This document shows positions 34,911 through 46,396 of a DNA stretch of 64,000 nt, piece by piece. Below the pieces are notes generated by a model, which did no database searches, was not told the DNA's origin, and saw only the letters and a list, made by a program, of their open reading frames with translations. The position numbers were made by a program, and so were the translations under genes. Position 1 is the stretch's first letter. Each line of letters opens with the position of its first letter. Origin of the DNA: Halomonas chromatireducens (lineage in GTDB: Bacteria > Pseudomonadota > Gammaproteobacteria > Pseudomonadales > Halomonadaceae); NCBI RefSeq assembly GCF_001545155.1, contig NZ_CP014226.1, forward strand, positions 20,131 through 84,130. Reading direction: 5' to 3'.

Positions 34911-35894
34911 TCAGCCGCGCAGGTCTTCCGGGATGTCGTAGCCGTTCTCTTCGAACCAGCGCACAGCACCCGGATGCCAGGGCAGGAAGGTGTTGTGCTC
35001 GAAGTTCTCGGGCACGGTCTCACGCGCGGCACCGTGGATCTGCTGCATGCGCTCCTGGTTCTCCATCACGGTCTTGGTCACTTCATAGACCAGCGACTCC
35101 GGCATGTCCTTATGAGTGATGGCGAAGTTCCAGATCGAGACGGCCGGCAGGTCCTCTTCCAGGCTGTTGTAGACGGATGCTGGAATCGCCGCAGGCGACA
35201 GCTCGGGATAGTCGTCCAGGAACTGTCCCATCTCGTCTTCGGAGAAGGAGAAGATGTTGACGTTGGCCTGGGCTTCGAGCTGGCTGAAGGCGGAGATCGG
35301 CACGCCGGCAGCGAAGGCAAAGGCATCGATCAGGCCATCCTGAAGCTGGCCTGCCTGGTCGGAGGCGCCACCGTTACGGGTGTCGACGTCGAGGCCGAGC
35401 TTGTCGAACAGCTGCGGGTAGTACATGTCCGACGTGCCGCCGGCCGGGCCTACGCCCACGGTCTTGCCGTCCAGGTCTGAGACGGAAGTGATGTCGGAGC
35501 CTTGCAGGGTGATGATCTGCAGGGTGGTCTGGTACATCGGGAAGACGGCACGGATGTCGGTGTGATCGACGCCCGGCGCCAGCTCGCTCTCACCGATCCA
35601 GGCCTGGTAGGCCGGGCCCATGGTGACCATGCCGAAGTCGTGCTCACCCATCTGGACCAGAGTGGCATTCTGCACCGGGCCGCCGGTCACTTCCGCGCCG
35701 AAGGAGACGCCGATGGCGTCACCAACCATGTTGGCCCAGCCTGACCCGTAAATGTAGTAGGTGCCGCCCTGGCTGGCGGTACCCACGGTCAGGCTGCGGG
35801 GCCAGTCTTCGCGGTCATCGGCCTGGACGCCGGTTGCTACCAGAGCGGCGCTCAAGCAGGAGGTTACGATCAGCTTGGATGCTGCGTTTCGCAT
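34911..35894 (-). CDS. TAXI-family TRAP transporter substrate-binding protein (first copy)
   Basis: A 327-residue periplasmic protein with a signal peptide cut after GVQA, about residue 25. TAXI motifs: VGTASQGGTYYIYGSGWANM, MGEHDFGMVTMGPA, IRAVFPMYQTTLQ, GKTVGVGPAGGTSDMYYPQL and PWHPGAVRWFEENG. GGAG precedes the ATG at 35894. As first gene of the operon it is expected to be the most abundant product. Its closest relative in the window is the second binding protein at 31469. Confidence 0.95.
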   Translation of the reverse strand: MRNAASKLIVTSCLSAALVATGVQADDREDWPRSLTVGTASQGGTYYIYGSGWANMVGDAIGVSFGAEVTGGPVQNATLVQMGEHDFGMVTMGPAYQAWIGESELAPGVDHTDIRAVFPMYQTTLQIITLQGSDITSVSDLDGKTVGVGPAGGTSDMYYPQLFDKLGLDVDTRNGGASDQAGQLQDGLIDAFAFAAGVPISAFSQLEAQANVNIFSFSEDEMGQFLDDYPELSPAAIPASVYNSLEEDLPAVSIWNFAITHKDMPESLVYEVTKTVMENQERMQQIHGAARETVPENFEHNTFLPWHPGAVRWFEENGYDIPEDLRG

Positions 35895-36133
35895 GGTGTC
35901 ACTCCAATCGAGTTGTCGTTATGAGAGCGTTACGCATTCGTGAAGAGAACGAACGCTCGAGAAATCTGGCGTACAACACCCAGTATAGGCAATCGGCATG
36001 CCTTGAGAAGGAAAATGCCATTCGCTCAAGAGCTTGTGAAAAGTCTTGTCGACTAAGGTCGAAAGTGGTGCCAGTCGCTTTGGCTGGAAAACCGCACGAG
36101 TAGGGCAGGGAGGTGTGCGGATATTCGCACACA
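35895..36133. promoter_or_regulatory. Promoter region of the TAXI operon
   Basis: On the minus strand a -10-like TATACT lies at 35987-35982, about 90 nt before the first binding-protein ATG, without a strong -35. A 7-bp inverted repeat, GAGCGTT (35925-35931) and AACGCTC (35952-35958), lies in the leader. No sigma-54 site was seen, so there is no sign of control by the DctD encoded in this window. Confidence 0.35.
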
Positions 36134-37867
36134 CTACCTTGCCGGATCGGGGGGCGAGTGGATCAGTGCGGCAATCAGCCGGCTTGCTTGGTGCAGGTCG
36201 TTCATCAGCGTCGAGGCAAGCCATGGATCCAGCCGTTGCTGGCGGAGTCGCTCGGCCAGCTCATGCTGCCAGCGGTAGCGAACGGCCTGTACCGGGTCGC
36301 CGATATCTGAAGCCTCGGGCGCTTCGGCCAGCCTGTTCAGGCCAAGGGCAAGGGCGAGGCGGAGCTCGTCATGGGCTTCTCGAAGGGGACTGGTACTCGC
36401 CGAATGGCGCAGCAGACTTCTCTGCAACACTTCGCCGAAGCGTACTGCCTCCACCATACGCAGTGCCTGGTCCCGAAGGTTGTCCAGATGTGTCTGCTGC
36501 TTGTCGGTAAGGGGCGTATCGATTTGTGAATGAAAGGCGAGTATTTCGGCCAGAAGCGGCTTGATCCGCTCCTGGTAGCGGGCATTGACTGCAGGCCAGG
36601 TGTCGGGGTCGATACGTGCCTCGACGGCTTCACGCTGCGGTGGGTGGCCGATGACATCGGCGCTGGGCATCAGGATGGCGGTGCAGAGGAGATGATAGGC
36701 GCGACGATTGAGGCGCTGACACTCCTGCTCCATGGCGGCTGTGGCGGTATCGGCGTGCTCCAGTGCGGCCTTGTCGAGATAGCGGGCCTGGGCGGGGGGC
36801 AGGCGAGTCGGCTCCGGAAAGCTACGCTCCAGCGTACTCGCCAGGCGGGGAATCAGCGGCAGCATCACCGCGATACCCAGCAGATTGAAAAGCGTATGGA
36901 AAAGCGCCAGCTTGAGTGGCCAGGCCGTGTCTGTCATCCCGATGACTGTCGCAATGCCGTCGACCAGCCAGGCAAGGGGCATCAGGAGCAGCAGCGCGAT
37001 GGCGGCAGTGACAAGGTTGAAGACCACATGGGCGCCCGCCAGGCGGCGCGCGGCTGCCCCGGCGGCCAAGGCGCCAAGTACCGCTGTTACCGTGGTCCCC
37101 ACATTGGCACCAATGGCAATGGCCAGGGCCGGCAGATAGGGAAGCTGCCCCGAGGCGAGGGCGGTCAGGGTCAGCAGCAGGGTGGCATGGCTTGACTGCA
37201 TGACCACGGTGGCGATGATGCCGAACAACACGAAAAGTGGCCAGTGCCACAGCTGGTCCCCACCCAGGCCGTCGAGCCTGAGCCCGTCCTGCCAGGTTTC
37301 GAAGCCCAGTTTCATGAAATCGATGCCCAGGAAAAGCAGCCCGATACCCAGCACCAGGCCGGCAATGCCGGAAAGAACCCCGCGTGAGAGACGGCTACCG
37401 AGCAGCCCGAGCGCCAGCAGTGGCATGGCGTAGTGAGCCAGGTCAAAGCGCAGACCGGCGCTGGCGATGAGCCAGGCGCCGGTGGTGGTGCCCAGGTTTG
37501 CGCCGAACAGCAGGGCAATCGCACCGGCCAGGGTTATCAGCCCTGCGCTGACGAAGGACATGGCGAGCAGCGTGATCAGCGAACTGGACTGTACCAGAGC
37601 CGTGGCTAGCGCGCCCATGCCAATGGCTCGCGCGGGGCTTCGGGTGGCGCTGTGCAGCCAGCGATCGAGCGTGCCGCCGGAGAGTCGCTTGACCCCTTCT
37701 TCCAAATGGGACATGCCCCACAGGAACAGGCCAAGCCCTGCCGCCAGGGTGGCAAGATCAGGTCGTGCGAGCAGCAGTGCCGTTGCCGCGAAAAGCCCGA
37801 ACAGCGCCAGGCGGCGGCGCATTTCCCCGGGTAGAGCTCCCTTGGCTGCTGTGTCCCTGCGAGGCAC
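36134..37867 (-). CDS. Na/Pi-cotransporter family protein with PhoU-like C-terminal domain
   Basis: A 577-residue membrane protein of the NptA/YjbB type. The repeated QSSS signature of the family is present in both halves (LATALVQSSSLITLLAM and VVMQSSHATLLLTL), with GANLGTTTGAWL and GANVGTTVTAVLG after each. Residues about 350-577 are soluble, helical and PhoU-like, typical of bacterial members. It exports or imports phosphate with sodium. The frame starts at a GTG (37867) 2 nt after the yheV stop; an ATG at 37822 is also possible and would still precede the first helix. Confidence 0.9.
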   Translation of the reverse strand: MPRRDTAAKGALPGEMRRRLALFGLFAATALLLARPDLATLAAGLGLFLWGMSHLEEGVKRLSGGTLDRWLHSATRSPARAIGMGALATALVQSSSLITLLAMSFVSAGLITLAGAIALLFGANLGTTTGAWLIASAGLRFDLAHYAMPLLALGLLGSRLSRGVLSGIAGLVLGIGLLFLGIDFMKLGFETWQDGLRLDGLGGDQLWHWPLFVLFGIIATVVMQSSHATLLLTLTALASGQLPYLPALAIAIGANVGTTVTAVLGALAAGAAARRLAGAHVVFNLVTAAIALLLLMPLAWLVDGIATVIGMTDTAWPLKLALFHTLFNLLGIAVMLPLIPRLASTLERSFPEPTRLPPAQARYLDKAALEHADTATAAMEQECQRLNRRAYHLLCTAILMPSADVIGHPPQREAVEARIDPDTWPAVNARYQERIKPLLAEILAFHSQIDTPLTDKQQTHLDNLRDQALRMVEAVRFGEVLQRSLLRHSASTSPLREAHDELRLALALGLNRLAEAPEASDIGDPVQAVRYRWQHELAERLRQQRLDPWLASTLMNDLHQASRLIAALIHSPPDPAR

Positions 37868-37869
37868 GA

Positions 37870-38115
37870 TCAGCGCCCTTTGGGATCTAGAATCCTGACG
37901 GTCTGAATGGTGTCGTTGCGCTGTTCCTCACGCTCCCGGTTGACCCGGGTTTCCAGCTCGTCGTGGGCATCGTCCGCGATGGCGGCCTGCTCGAAGAAGT
38001 CGCAGTTGACGCAGTCTCGATAGCGAATGCCGTTCTGCTCCCAGGCGCGGATGCGGTCCATCTCGGCGCAGCGAGGGCAGATGGCGCCGGCGATAAAGCG
38101 TTTCTGAACGGCCAT
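37870..38115 (-). CDS. yheV: YheV-family zinc-ribbon protein
   Basis: An 81-residue protein. The ATG at 38115 (MAVQKRFIAGAICPRC) follows GGGAG. Two cysteine pairs, CPRC at about 14-17 and CVNC at about 35-38, form a likely zinc ribbon. The C-terminal half is charged. Function unknown; YheV-like proteins are small and widespread in gammaproteobacteria, and neighbourhood with prlC is common (from memory). It lies 78 nt after prlC and 2 nt before the Na/Pi gene, so all three are probably co-transcribed. Confidence 0.88.
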   Translation of the reverse strand: MAVQKRFIAGAICPRCAEMDRIRAWEQNGIRYRDCVNCDFFEQAAIADDAHDELETRVNREREEQRNDTIQTVRILDPKGR

Positions 38116-38193
38116 GGAAACTCCCATATGTCAGCCAACGGGGCGGACATGCCCCGATGGCGGTCGATGATACCCGAGTGACGTGGTATCGGG

Positions 38194-40245
38194 TCAGGCG
38201 GCATGAATTCCGCTATGACGCAGCAGCGGCTCAACGCTGGGTTCGCGGCCCCGGAACGCCCGGAACAGCTCGGCGGCATCCCGGGCGCCACCCTGCTCGA
38301 GAATCTCGTGGCGAAAGCGCTGGCCGGTCTCGACGTCGAAGATCCCGGCTTCCTCGAAGGCGCTCCAGGCATCGGCGGAGAGCACCTCGGCCCATTTGTA
38401 GCTGTAGTAACCCGCCGCGTAGCCACCGGCAAAGACATGGCTGAAACCGTTCTGGAAACGGTTGAAATCGGCCCGGGGCACCACCGAGACGGCGGCACGC
38501 ACGTCGTCGAGCAAGGCCTGCACATCGGCGGCAGTGGGGGCGGCCAGCTCATGATGCAGGCGCAGGTCGAACAGGGAGAATTCGAGCTGGCGCACCAGGC
38601 CCATGGCCGACTGGAAGTTTCTGGCATCCTGCAGGCGTTCCAGCAGTTCGGCCGGCAGTGGCTCCCCGGTGTCGACGTGGCCGGCAATCAGGGCCAGCCC
38701 TTCGCGTTCCCAGCAGTAATTTTCCATGAACTGGCTTGGTAGTTCCACGGCGTCCCATGCAACCCCGTTGATGCCGGAGATATCGGCTACGGTTTGACGG
38801 GTCAGCATATGATGCAGCCCGTGCCCGAATTCGTGGAACAGGGTGGTGACTTCATCATGGGTCAGCAGGGCTGGCCTGTCGCCCACCGGGCGGGTGAAGT
38901 TGCAGGTGAGGTAGGCCACTGGCAGCTGCAGGGAGCCATCTTCACGACAGCGTCGCACCCGGCACTCGTCCATCCAGGCGCCGCCGCGCTTGCCTTCTCG
39001 GGCGTAAAGGTCGAAATAGAAGCCGGCGATGGCCTGGCCATGCTCGAGGATCTGGAAATAGCGTACCTCCGGATGATAGCGCGGGGCCGAGTCATCCTCC
39101 TGAAACGTGACGCCATAGAGCCGCTCGATGACCTGGAACAACCCATCCACCACCCGGGGAGCCGGAAAGTAAGGGCGCAGTTGTTCCTGGGAAATGGCGT
39201 GGCGAGCCTCGCGAAGCTTCTCACTGACATAGCCCACATCCCACGGAGCCAGCTCGGTGATGCCCAGCTCGCTGCGGGCGAATTCAGCCAGCTCCTCGAA
39301 CTCTTTGTGGGCCTGGGGCACCGCGCGCCTGGCCAAGTCGTTCAGGAAATCGATCGCCTGTTCTGGCGACTCGGCCATCTTGGTGGTCAGTGAGTAGTCG
39401 GCATAGGTGGCAAAGCCGAGCAATTCGGCCAGTTCGCTTCGCAGCCGCAGGGTCTCCTCGATAATCGGTGCGTTGTCGTATTCGCCGGCGTTGGGTCCCT
39501 GGTCGGAGGCGCGGGTGACGAAGGCCGTGTAGACCTCGCGGCGCAGCGACGCATCGTCGGCGAAGGTCAGCACCGGATAGAAGCTGGGAAAGTCCAGGGT
39601 GATGCGATAGCCGCGCGCATTCTTGGCCTCAGCGTTGGCGGCAAGCGTCGCCAGGGCGCTCTCCGGCAGGCCGGCCAGCTGGGCAGCGTCGTCGATGTCC
39701 TTGTGCCATGCCTGGGTGGCATCCAGCAGCTGGTTGGAGAAGGTGTTCGATAGTTCGGAGAGCCGCGACTTGATCTCACCGTAGCGACGCTTCTTCTCCA
39801 CAGGGAGGTCGACGCCGGCGAGATGAAAGTCGCGCAGGGTATTGTCGATGCTGCGGCGCTGCCCTTCATCCAGCGAGTTCCAGTCAATGCCCTCCTTCAG
39901 CCCCTGCCAGGCCCGGAACAAGCCTTCGTGCTGGCCAAGCCAGGTGCTGTAGTCGGAAAGCTGGCCGAGGCAGGCCTGATACGCTTCGCGAAGCTCGGGT
40001 GTGTTCATGGTGCCATTGAGATGAGAGACCGGCGACCAGGCCCGGGAGAGGCGATCGTTGAGGGCCTCCAGGGGAGCGGCGAGGCTTTCCCAGGTCGGGC
40101 TCTTTTGCTCTGCCTGTGCAACCAGCGTCTCGATGGCTGCACGGTTTTCCGCAATCAGCTTTTCGATGGCGGGTGCCACATGGGCCGGGGCAATATCGGC
40201 AAAGGGTGGCAGGTCGTGGGAGTCGAGCAGCGGATTGTGGGACAT
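38194..40245 (-). CDS. prlC: Oligopeptidase A (M3 metallopeptidase)
   Basis: Cytosolic zinc peptidase that degrades signal-peptide fragments and other oligopeptides. The ATG at 40245 follows GAGG and gives 683 residues (E. coli PrlC 680). The catalytic HEFGH is at residues 471-475, with the third ligand Glu in NYCWERE region downstream. N-terminal MSHNPLL and PPFADIAPAHV are typical. GYYSYKWAEVLSADAW near the C-terminus is a family hallmark. Confidence 0.97.
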   Translation of the reverse strand: MSHNPLLDSHDLPPFADIAPAHVAPAIEKLIAENRAAIETLVAQAEQKSPTWESLAAPLEALNDRLSRAWSPVSHLNGTMNTPELREAYQACLGQLSDYSTWLGQHEGLFRAWQGLKEGIDWNSLDEGQRRSIDNTLRDFHLAGVDLPVEKKRRYGEIKSRLSELSNTFSNQLLDATQAWHKDIDDAAQLAGLPESALATLAANAEAKNARGYRITLDFPSFYPVLTFADDASLRREVYTAFVTRASDQGPNAGEYDNAPIIEETLRLRSELAELLGFATYADYSLTTKMAESPEQAIDFLNDLARRAVPQAHKEFEELAEFARSELGITELAPWDVGYVSEKLREARHAISQEQLRPYFPAPRVVDGLFQVIERLYGVTFQEDDSAPRYHPEVRYFQILEHGQAIAGFYFDLYAREGKRGGAWMDECRVRRCREDGSLQLPVAYLTCNFTRPVGDRPALLTHDEVTTLFHEFGHGLHHMLTRQTVADISGINGVAWDAVELPSQFMENYCWEREGLALIAGHVDTGEPLPAELLERLQDARNFQSAMGLVRQLEFSLFDLRLHHELAAPTAADVQALLDDVRAAVSVVPRADFNRFQNGFSHVFAGGYAAGYYSYKWAEVLSADAWSAFEEAGIFDVETGQRFRHEILEQGGARDAAELFRAFRGREPSVEPLLRHSGIHAA

Positions 40246-40415
40246 GCACACCTCGTGGACAGGGCTGATGGTTGATAGTCGTCAGGGTAAGACGTGATTG
40301 GCTTTAGATGCGGCCGGACAGGCTGGGTTTCAATGCATCATGGGGTATCGAGGGAGTTGGTGCCATCGAGCCGGCCTGATAGGCTTGCGGCCTTCACGAA
40401 GCAGAGGCCGACGGC

Positions 40416-41756
40416 ATGAACGCAACCCTGGAGCGCTGGAGTACCCGGCGAGCCTTTATCCTGGCGGTGACCGGTGCAGCCGTAGGGCTCGGAAATATCT
40501 GGCGTTTTCCTTATATCACGGGTGAGAACGGTGGGGCCGCATTTCTGGTGCTCTATGTGGCATTCGTGCTGCTGCTGGGGCTGCCGGTGATGATGGCCGA
40601 GATCCTGGTCGGGCGCGCTGGCCGCCGTTCGCCGATGCAGTCGCTGGGGCATCTTGCCTCAGCTGCCGGTGCCAGCAGCCACTGGCGTTGGCTGGGGCTC
40701 TTCGGCGCCTTTACGGTGTTCTGCATTCTCTCGTTCTATTCGGTGGTATCGGGCTGGTCGATCGAGTTTCTGGTGGCATCGGTCAACGGCAGCTTCGTGG
40801 GGCGCAGCGCCGCCGAGATCGGGGCTGGCTTCGACGCCTTTCTTGCCGACCCACGGCGCATGACCTTCAATCACACGCTTTTCCTCTTCATGACCATGAG
40901 TGTGGTGGCCGCCGGCGTGGCCAAGGGGCTCGAGCGGCTCAACAATCTTCTGATGCCGCTGCTTTATCTGCTCCTTCTGCTGCTGGCCGGCTATGCGGCG
41001 ACCACGGCAGGATTCCGGCCGGCCCTGGCGTGGCTGTTTCAGCCCGACTTCGCAATGATAACGCCCCTCGTCGTGATGCATGCCATGGGTCACGCCTTCT
41101 TCACCCTGGCAGTGGGAGCCTGTGCATTGATGGCCTATGGTGCCTACATGCCCGAGCGGCAGAGCCTGCCCCGTGCCGCCGCCGCGGTGGCGACTCTCGA
41201 TGTGGGCGTGGCTCTGCTGGCGGGTATTGCCATCTTCTCGGTGGTGTTCGCCCAGGGCATGGACCCCGCCGAGGGGCCGGGCCTGATGTTCGTGACGCTG
41301 CCGATTGCCTTCGCCGAGTTGCCCTGGGGCGCGCTCTGGTTGAGCACCTTCTTCCTGCTGCTGCTGCTGGCGACCTGGACGTCGTCGATCAACCTGGCCG
41401 AGCCGATGGTCGCCACGCTGCAGGGCCTTGGGCTCGGGCGCGGCCAATCGGCTGCGGTCATCGGCGTATCGGTGTGGCTGGTGGGGTTGCTGTCGGTACT
41501 CTCGTTTTCGACGCTGGCCGAATGGCGTCCGCTGGCGGGCATGAACGTCTTCGACCTGGTGACGACCATTCCCACCGAGATATTTCTGCCCGTGGGGGGC
41601 CTGCTGATAGCCATCTTCGCAGCTTGGGTCATGCCGAGAGCGGCCGCCCGTGATGCCCTGGGTGTCGGCGAGCCGGGCTTTCGCCTCTGGCTGGGAGTGG
41701 TACGCTGGGTTTCGATTCCGCTGACGGCCCTGGTGCTGGCTGCCGGGCTGCTATGA
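40416..41756 (+). CDS. Sodium-dependent symporter, NSS/SNF family
   Basis: A 446-residue membrane protein with 11-12 helices, of the LeuT/MhsT family that imports amino acids or related solutes with sodium. The diagnostic first-helix motif AAVGLGNIWRFPYITGENGG is present near residue 20, followed by FLVLYVAFVLLLGLPVMMAE. Helix 6 with HAMGHAFFTLAVGACALMAYG matches the unwound substrate segment. The substrate is not predictable from this. AGAGG precedes the ATG. The next gene starts 36 nt later. Confidence 0.93.
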   Translation: MNATLERWSTRRAFILAVTGAAVGLGNIWRFPYITGENGGAAFLVLYVAFVLLLGLPVMMAEILVGRAGRRSPMQSLGHLASAAGASSHWRWLGLFGAFTVFCILSFYSVVSGWSIEFLVASVNGSFVGRSAAEIGAGFDAFLADPRRMTFNHTLFLFMTMSVVAAGVAKGLERLNNLLMPLLYLLLLLLAGYAATTAGFRPALAWLFQPDFAMITPLVVMHAMGHAFFTLAVGACALMAYGAYMPERQSLPRAAAAVATLDVGVALLAGIAIFSVVFAQGMDPAEGPGLMFVTLPIAFAELPWGALWLSTFFLLLLLATWTSSINLAEPMVATLQGLGLGRGQSAAVIGVSVWLVGLLSVLSFSTLAEWRPLAGMNVFDLVTTIPTEIFLPVGGLLIAIFAAWVMPRAAARDALGVGEPGFRLWLGVVRWVSIPLTALVLAAGLL

Positions 41757-41792
41757 CATGTGATGGCCAACGTGTTGGTCAAGGGAGGCGAG

Positions 41793-42341
41793 ATGCAAGC
41801 AGGGAACCCTATTCGCAGCTGGAAGGGTGTGACCCCGAGTCTGGGAGAGCGGGTCTATGTGGACCCGTCCAGCGTGGTGCTGGGCGACGTGGTGCTGGGC
41901 GACGACAGTTCGGTCTGGCCCATGACGGTCATCCGTGGCGACATGCACCGCATTCGTATCGGGGCGCGCACCAGCGTCCAGGATGGCAGCGTGCTGCACA
42001 TCACCCATGCCAGCGACTTCAATCCCGATGGCTTCCCGCTCACCATCGGCGATGACGTGACCATCGGCCACAAGGCGGTCCTGCACGGGTGCACGCTGGG
42101 CAGCCGCATCCTGGTAGGCATGGGGGCCATCGTCATGGATGGCGCCGTGGTCGAGGATGAGGTCATCATTGCCGCCGGGGCGCTGGTGACGCCAGGCAAG
42201 CGTCTGGAGAGCGGGCATGTGTATGCCGGCAATCCGGCCAGGGCGATGCGGCCGATCAAAGAGAGCGAACGTGCCTTCTTTCCCTATACCGCGGGCAACT
42301 ACGTGAAGCTCAAGGATGAGTACCTGGCAGCACAGGAATAA
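41793..42341 (+). CDS. Gamma-class carbonic anhydrase homologue (YrdA/CaiE-like)
   Basis: A 182-residue left-handed beta-helix protein built from hexapeptide repeats (VVLGDVVLGDDSSVWPMTVI and following). The three zinc-ligand positions are kept: His in GSVLHITH and the two in IGHKAVLHGC. Many members bind metal without clear carbonic anhydrase activity. The ATG at 41793 (MQAGNPIRSW) follows GGGAGG; the longer frame would add ten residues. It lies 36 nt after the NSS symporter gene. Confidence 0.93.
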   Translation: MQAGNPIRSWKGVTPSLGERVYVDPSSVVLGDVVLGDDSSVWPMTVIRGDMHRIRIGARTSVQDGSVLHITHASDFNPDGFPLTIGDDVTIGHKAVLHGCTLGSRILVGMGAIVMDGAVVEDEVIIAAGALVTPGKRLESGHVYAGNPARAMRPIKESERAFFPYTAGNYVKLKDEYLAAQE

Positions 42342-42436
42342 CCCTCTAACACGTTGTTTTTTCATGCCGAGCTGGGCGATAATCTGGTAATTTATCCAGT
42401 ATTTCTTGTCCAAGGCTTCAGGGAGTCCGACCCGGC

Positions 42437-43108
42437 ATGGCCGATTTTCGCACCCACCTCAGTGCCGCCGTGGGTGGCGGTGTTCTGCTGGCTGTCACCG
42501 GCTGGCAGAGTGGTCTCTGGACGCCGGCGGAAGCACTGCCGCTGGCAGCGCTGACTGCCTTCGGCGGTATCCTGCCCGATATCGATGCCGATCAATCCCA
42601 TGCCGTTCGCCTGATTTTCAATACCATGGCCGTCCTGGCAGTGGTGATCGGAGTCCTGTTGCTGCACGCCCGGCTCGAGCCGGGGGCGCTGCTGATGGTC
42701 TGTGGAGGACTCTACGTCGGGGTGCGCCACGTGCTGAGCCCGATCTTCAAGCGCTTCTCCGTGCATCGCGGAATCTGGCATTCGCTGCTGGCCGCCGTGC
42801 TGTGCGGACTGGCGACCAGCGTGGCCGGCTACCACTTCCTGGCCCAGGAGGGTAGGTTGGCCTGGGCTCAGGGCCTGGCGCTGGCGCTGGGCTATCTGAT
42901 CCATCTCGCGCTGGACGAGCTCTATAGCGTGGATCTCTCCGGGGCGCGACTAAAGCGCTCCTTCGGCACGGCGCTCAAGCTGTTCGACTACCGTGCTCCA
43001 GGCAACTCCCTTGTCATGTTGCTGATGGTGGCCGGCTTGGTGCCCTGGCTGCCGTCCTGGTCGGTATTGGGCGAGCTGGTCGCTCAGGGCTTGACCTTAT
43101 GGCGGTAG
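42437..43108 (+). CDS. YdjM-like membrane protein (metal-dependent hydrolase family)
   Basis: A 223-residue inner-membrane protein with about five hydrophobic segments. Conserved polar motifs are FRTHLSAAVG, GGILPDIDADQSH, VHRGIWHSLLAA and HLALDELYSVDL; the Asp and His residues are those of the YdjM/DUF457 family, annotated as membrane-bound metal-dependent hydrolases, some LexA-regulated. No SOS box was noticed upstream. The last 25 nt overlap the 3' end of dctD on the other strand. Confidence 0.85.
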   Translation: MADFRTHLSAAVGGGVLLAVTGWQSGLWTPAEALPLAALTAFGGILPDIDADQSHAVRLIFNTMAVLAVVIGVLLLHARLEPGALLMVCGGLYVGVRHVLSPIFKRFSVHRGIWHSLLAAVLCGLATSVAGYHFLAQEGRLAWAQGLALALGYLIHLALDELYSVDLSGARLKRSFGTALKLFDYRAPGNSLVMLLMVAGLVPWLPSWSVLGELVAQGLTLWR

Positions 43109-44458
43109 TCTTCGGCCTTGAGGCCGTATTTCTTCAGCTTGTCGTAGAGAGTCTTGCGTGGCAGGCCCAGGTGTTCGCAGACCTCGTTGATGCGGCCTCG
43201 GTGGCTGGCCAGTGACTGGCTGATAAGACTCTTTTCGAACAGCTCTACCTGTTGCGGCAGGGCGAGATCGGCGCCGGTGGTCTCTACGCCTTCGAGCAGG
43301 TCGTCGAGGCGATAGTCGAAGGCCGAACCCAGCAGCACGTAGCGTTCGGCCAGGTTGCGTAGTTCGCGAACATTGCCCGGCCAGTCATGGGCCATCAGCG
43401 CCGAAATGCCGCGTGTGTCGAGGGGGGGCGCTTCCAGGCCGCTGCGATTGGCCGCGACCACAGCGAAGTGCTGGAAGAGCAAAGGGATGTCCTCACGACG
43501 ATCCCGCAGCGGTGGAATCGGCAGGGTGACCACATTGAGGCGGTAATAGAGGTCCTCGCGGAAGTGGCCCTCTTCGGCGGCGACCTTGAGGTCGACCTTG
43601 GTGGCGGCAATGACCCGGATATCCAACGGCACCGGTTCATTGGCGCCCAGCCGTTCGACACAGCGCTCCTGCAGTACACGCAGCAGCTTGACCTGCAGCG
43701 CCAGGGGCATGGACTCGATCTCGTCGAGGAAGACGGTGCCGCCGTTGGCATGTTCGAACTTGCCGATACGGCGCTCCACGGCGCCGGTGAATGCCCCCTT
43801 CTCGTGACCGAACAGTTCCGACTCGATGATGCTTTCCGGTACCGCCCCACAGTTGATGGCGACGAACGGGTGTCCGCCGCGTGGGCTGCGCTCATGGATG
43901 GCGCGAGCCACCAGGTCCTTGCCGGTACCGGTTTCGCCGAACAGCAGAACGTCTGTCTGGACCTGGCCGATACGCTGGATCATGGAGGCCAGGCGCTGGA
44001 TGGCCAGGGTGCGCCCCACCAGGCGCGGGCCTGGAGCGGCCTGCTGCGCTTCCAGCTCGGCCTTGAGCCGGCGGTTCTCCAGGCTCAGGCGGCGCTTGTC
44101 GACGCCGCGGCGCACCATCTCCACCAGGCGCTCGCCGGCAAAGGGTTTTTCCAGGAAGTCCCAGGCGCCTTCCCGCATCGCCTCCACGGCGGTGGAAATG
44201 TCACCGTGGCCGGTGATCAGGATGACTGGCAGGTCGGGGTCGCGCAGGCGTACCTCTTTCAGCAGGGCCATGCCGTCCATCCCGGGCATGCGTATATCAC
44301 TGACGATGACGCCGGGAAAATCGGGCATGAGCTTTTCCAGAGCGCTCTCCGCGCTGGAGTGAGGCTCGGGCAGGTAGCCGGCCAGCTCCAGGGTCTGGCC
44401 GGCTGTGATGCGCAAATGGGGTTCATCATCGACGATCAGTACCGGTGCGGCCGCCGGG

Positions 44459-44466
<8 letters not shown>
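43084..44466 (-). CDS. dctD: DctD-type sigma-54 response regulator
   Basis: Enhancer-binding regulator partnered with DctB. It has 460 residues: receiver (1-125) with VDDE at 12-15 and phosphorylation site Asp57 in SDIRMPG; AAA+ domain with Walker A GETGTGKD, sigma-54 loop GAFTGA and GGTVFLDEIESM; and a C-terminal Fis-type helix-turn-helix (RINEVCEHLGLPRKTLYDKL). The ATG at 44466 has AGGAG ten bases before it. It overlaps dctB by 8 nt. Classic targets are C4-dicarboxylate transporter genes, but none is local. Confidence 0.94.
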
Positions 44467-46384
<1,918 letters not shown>

Positions 46385-46396
46385 ACGGGAATGTCC

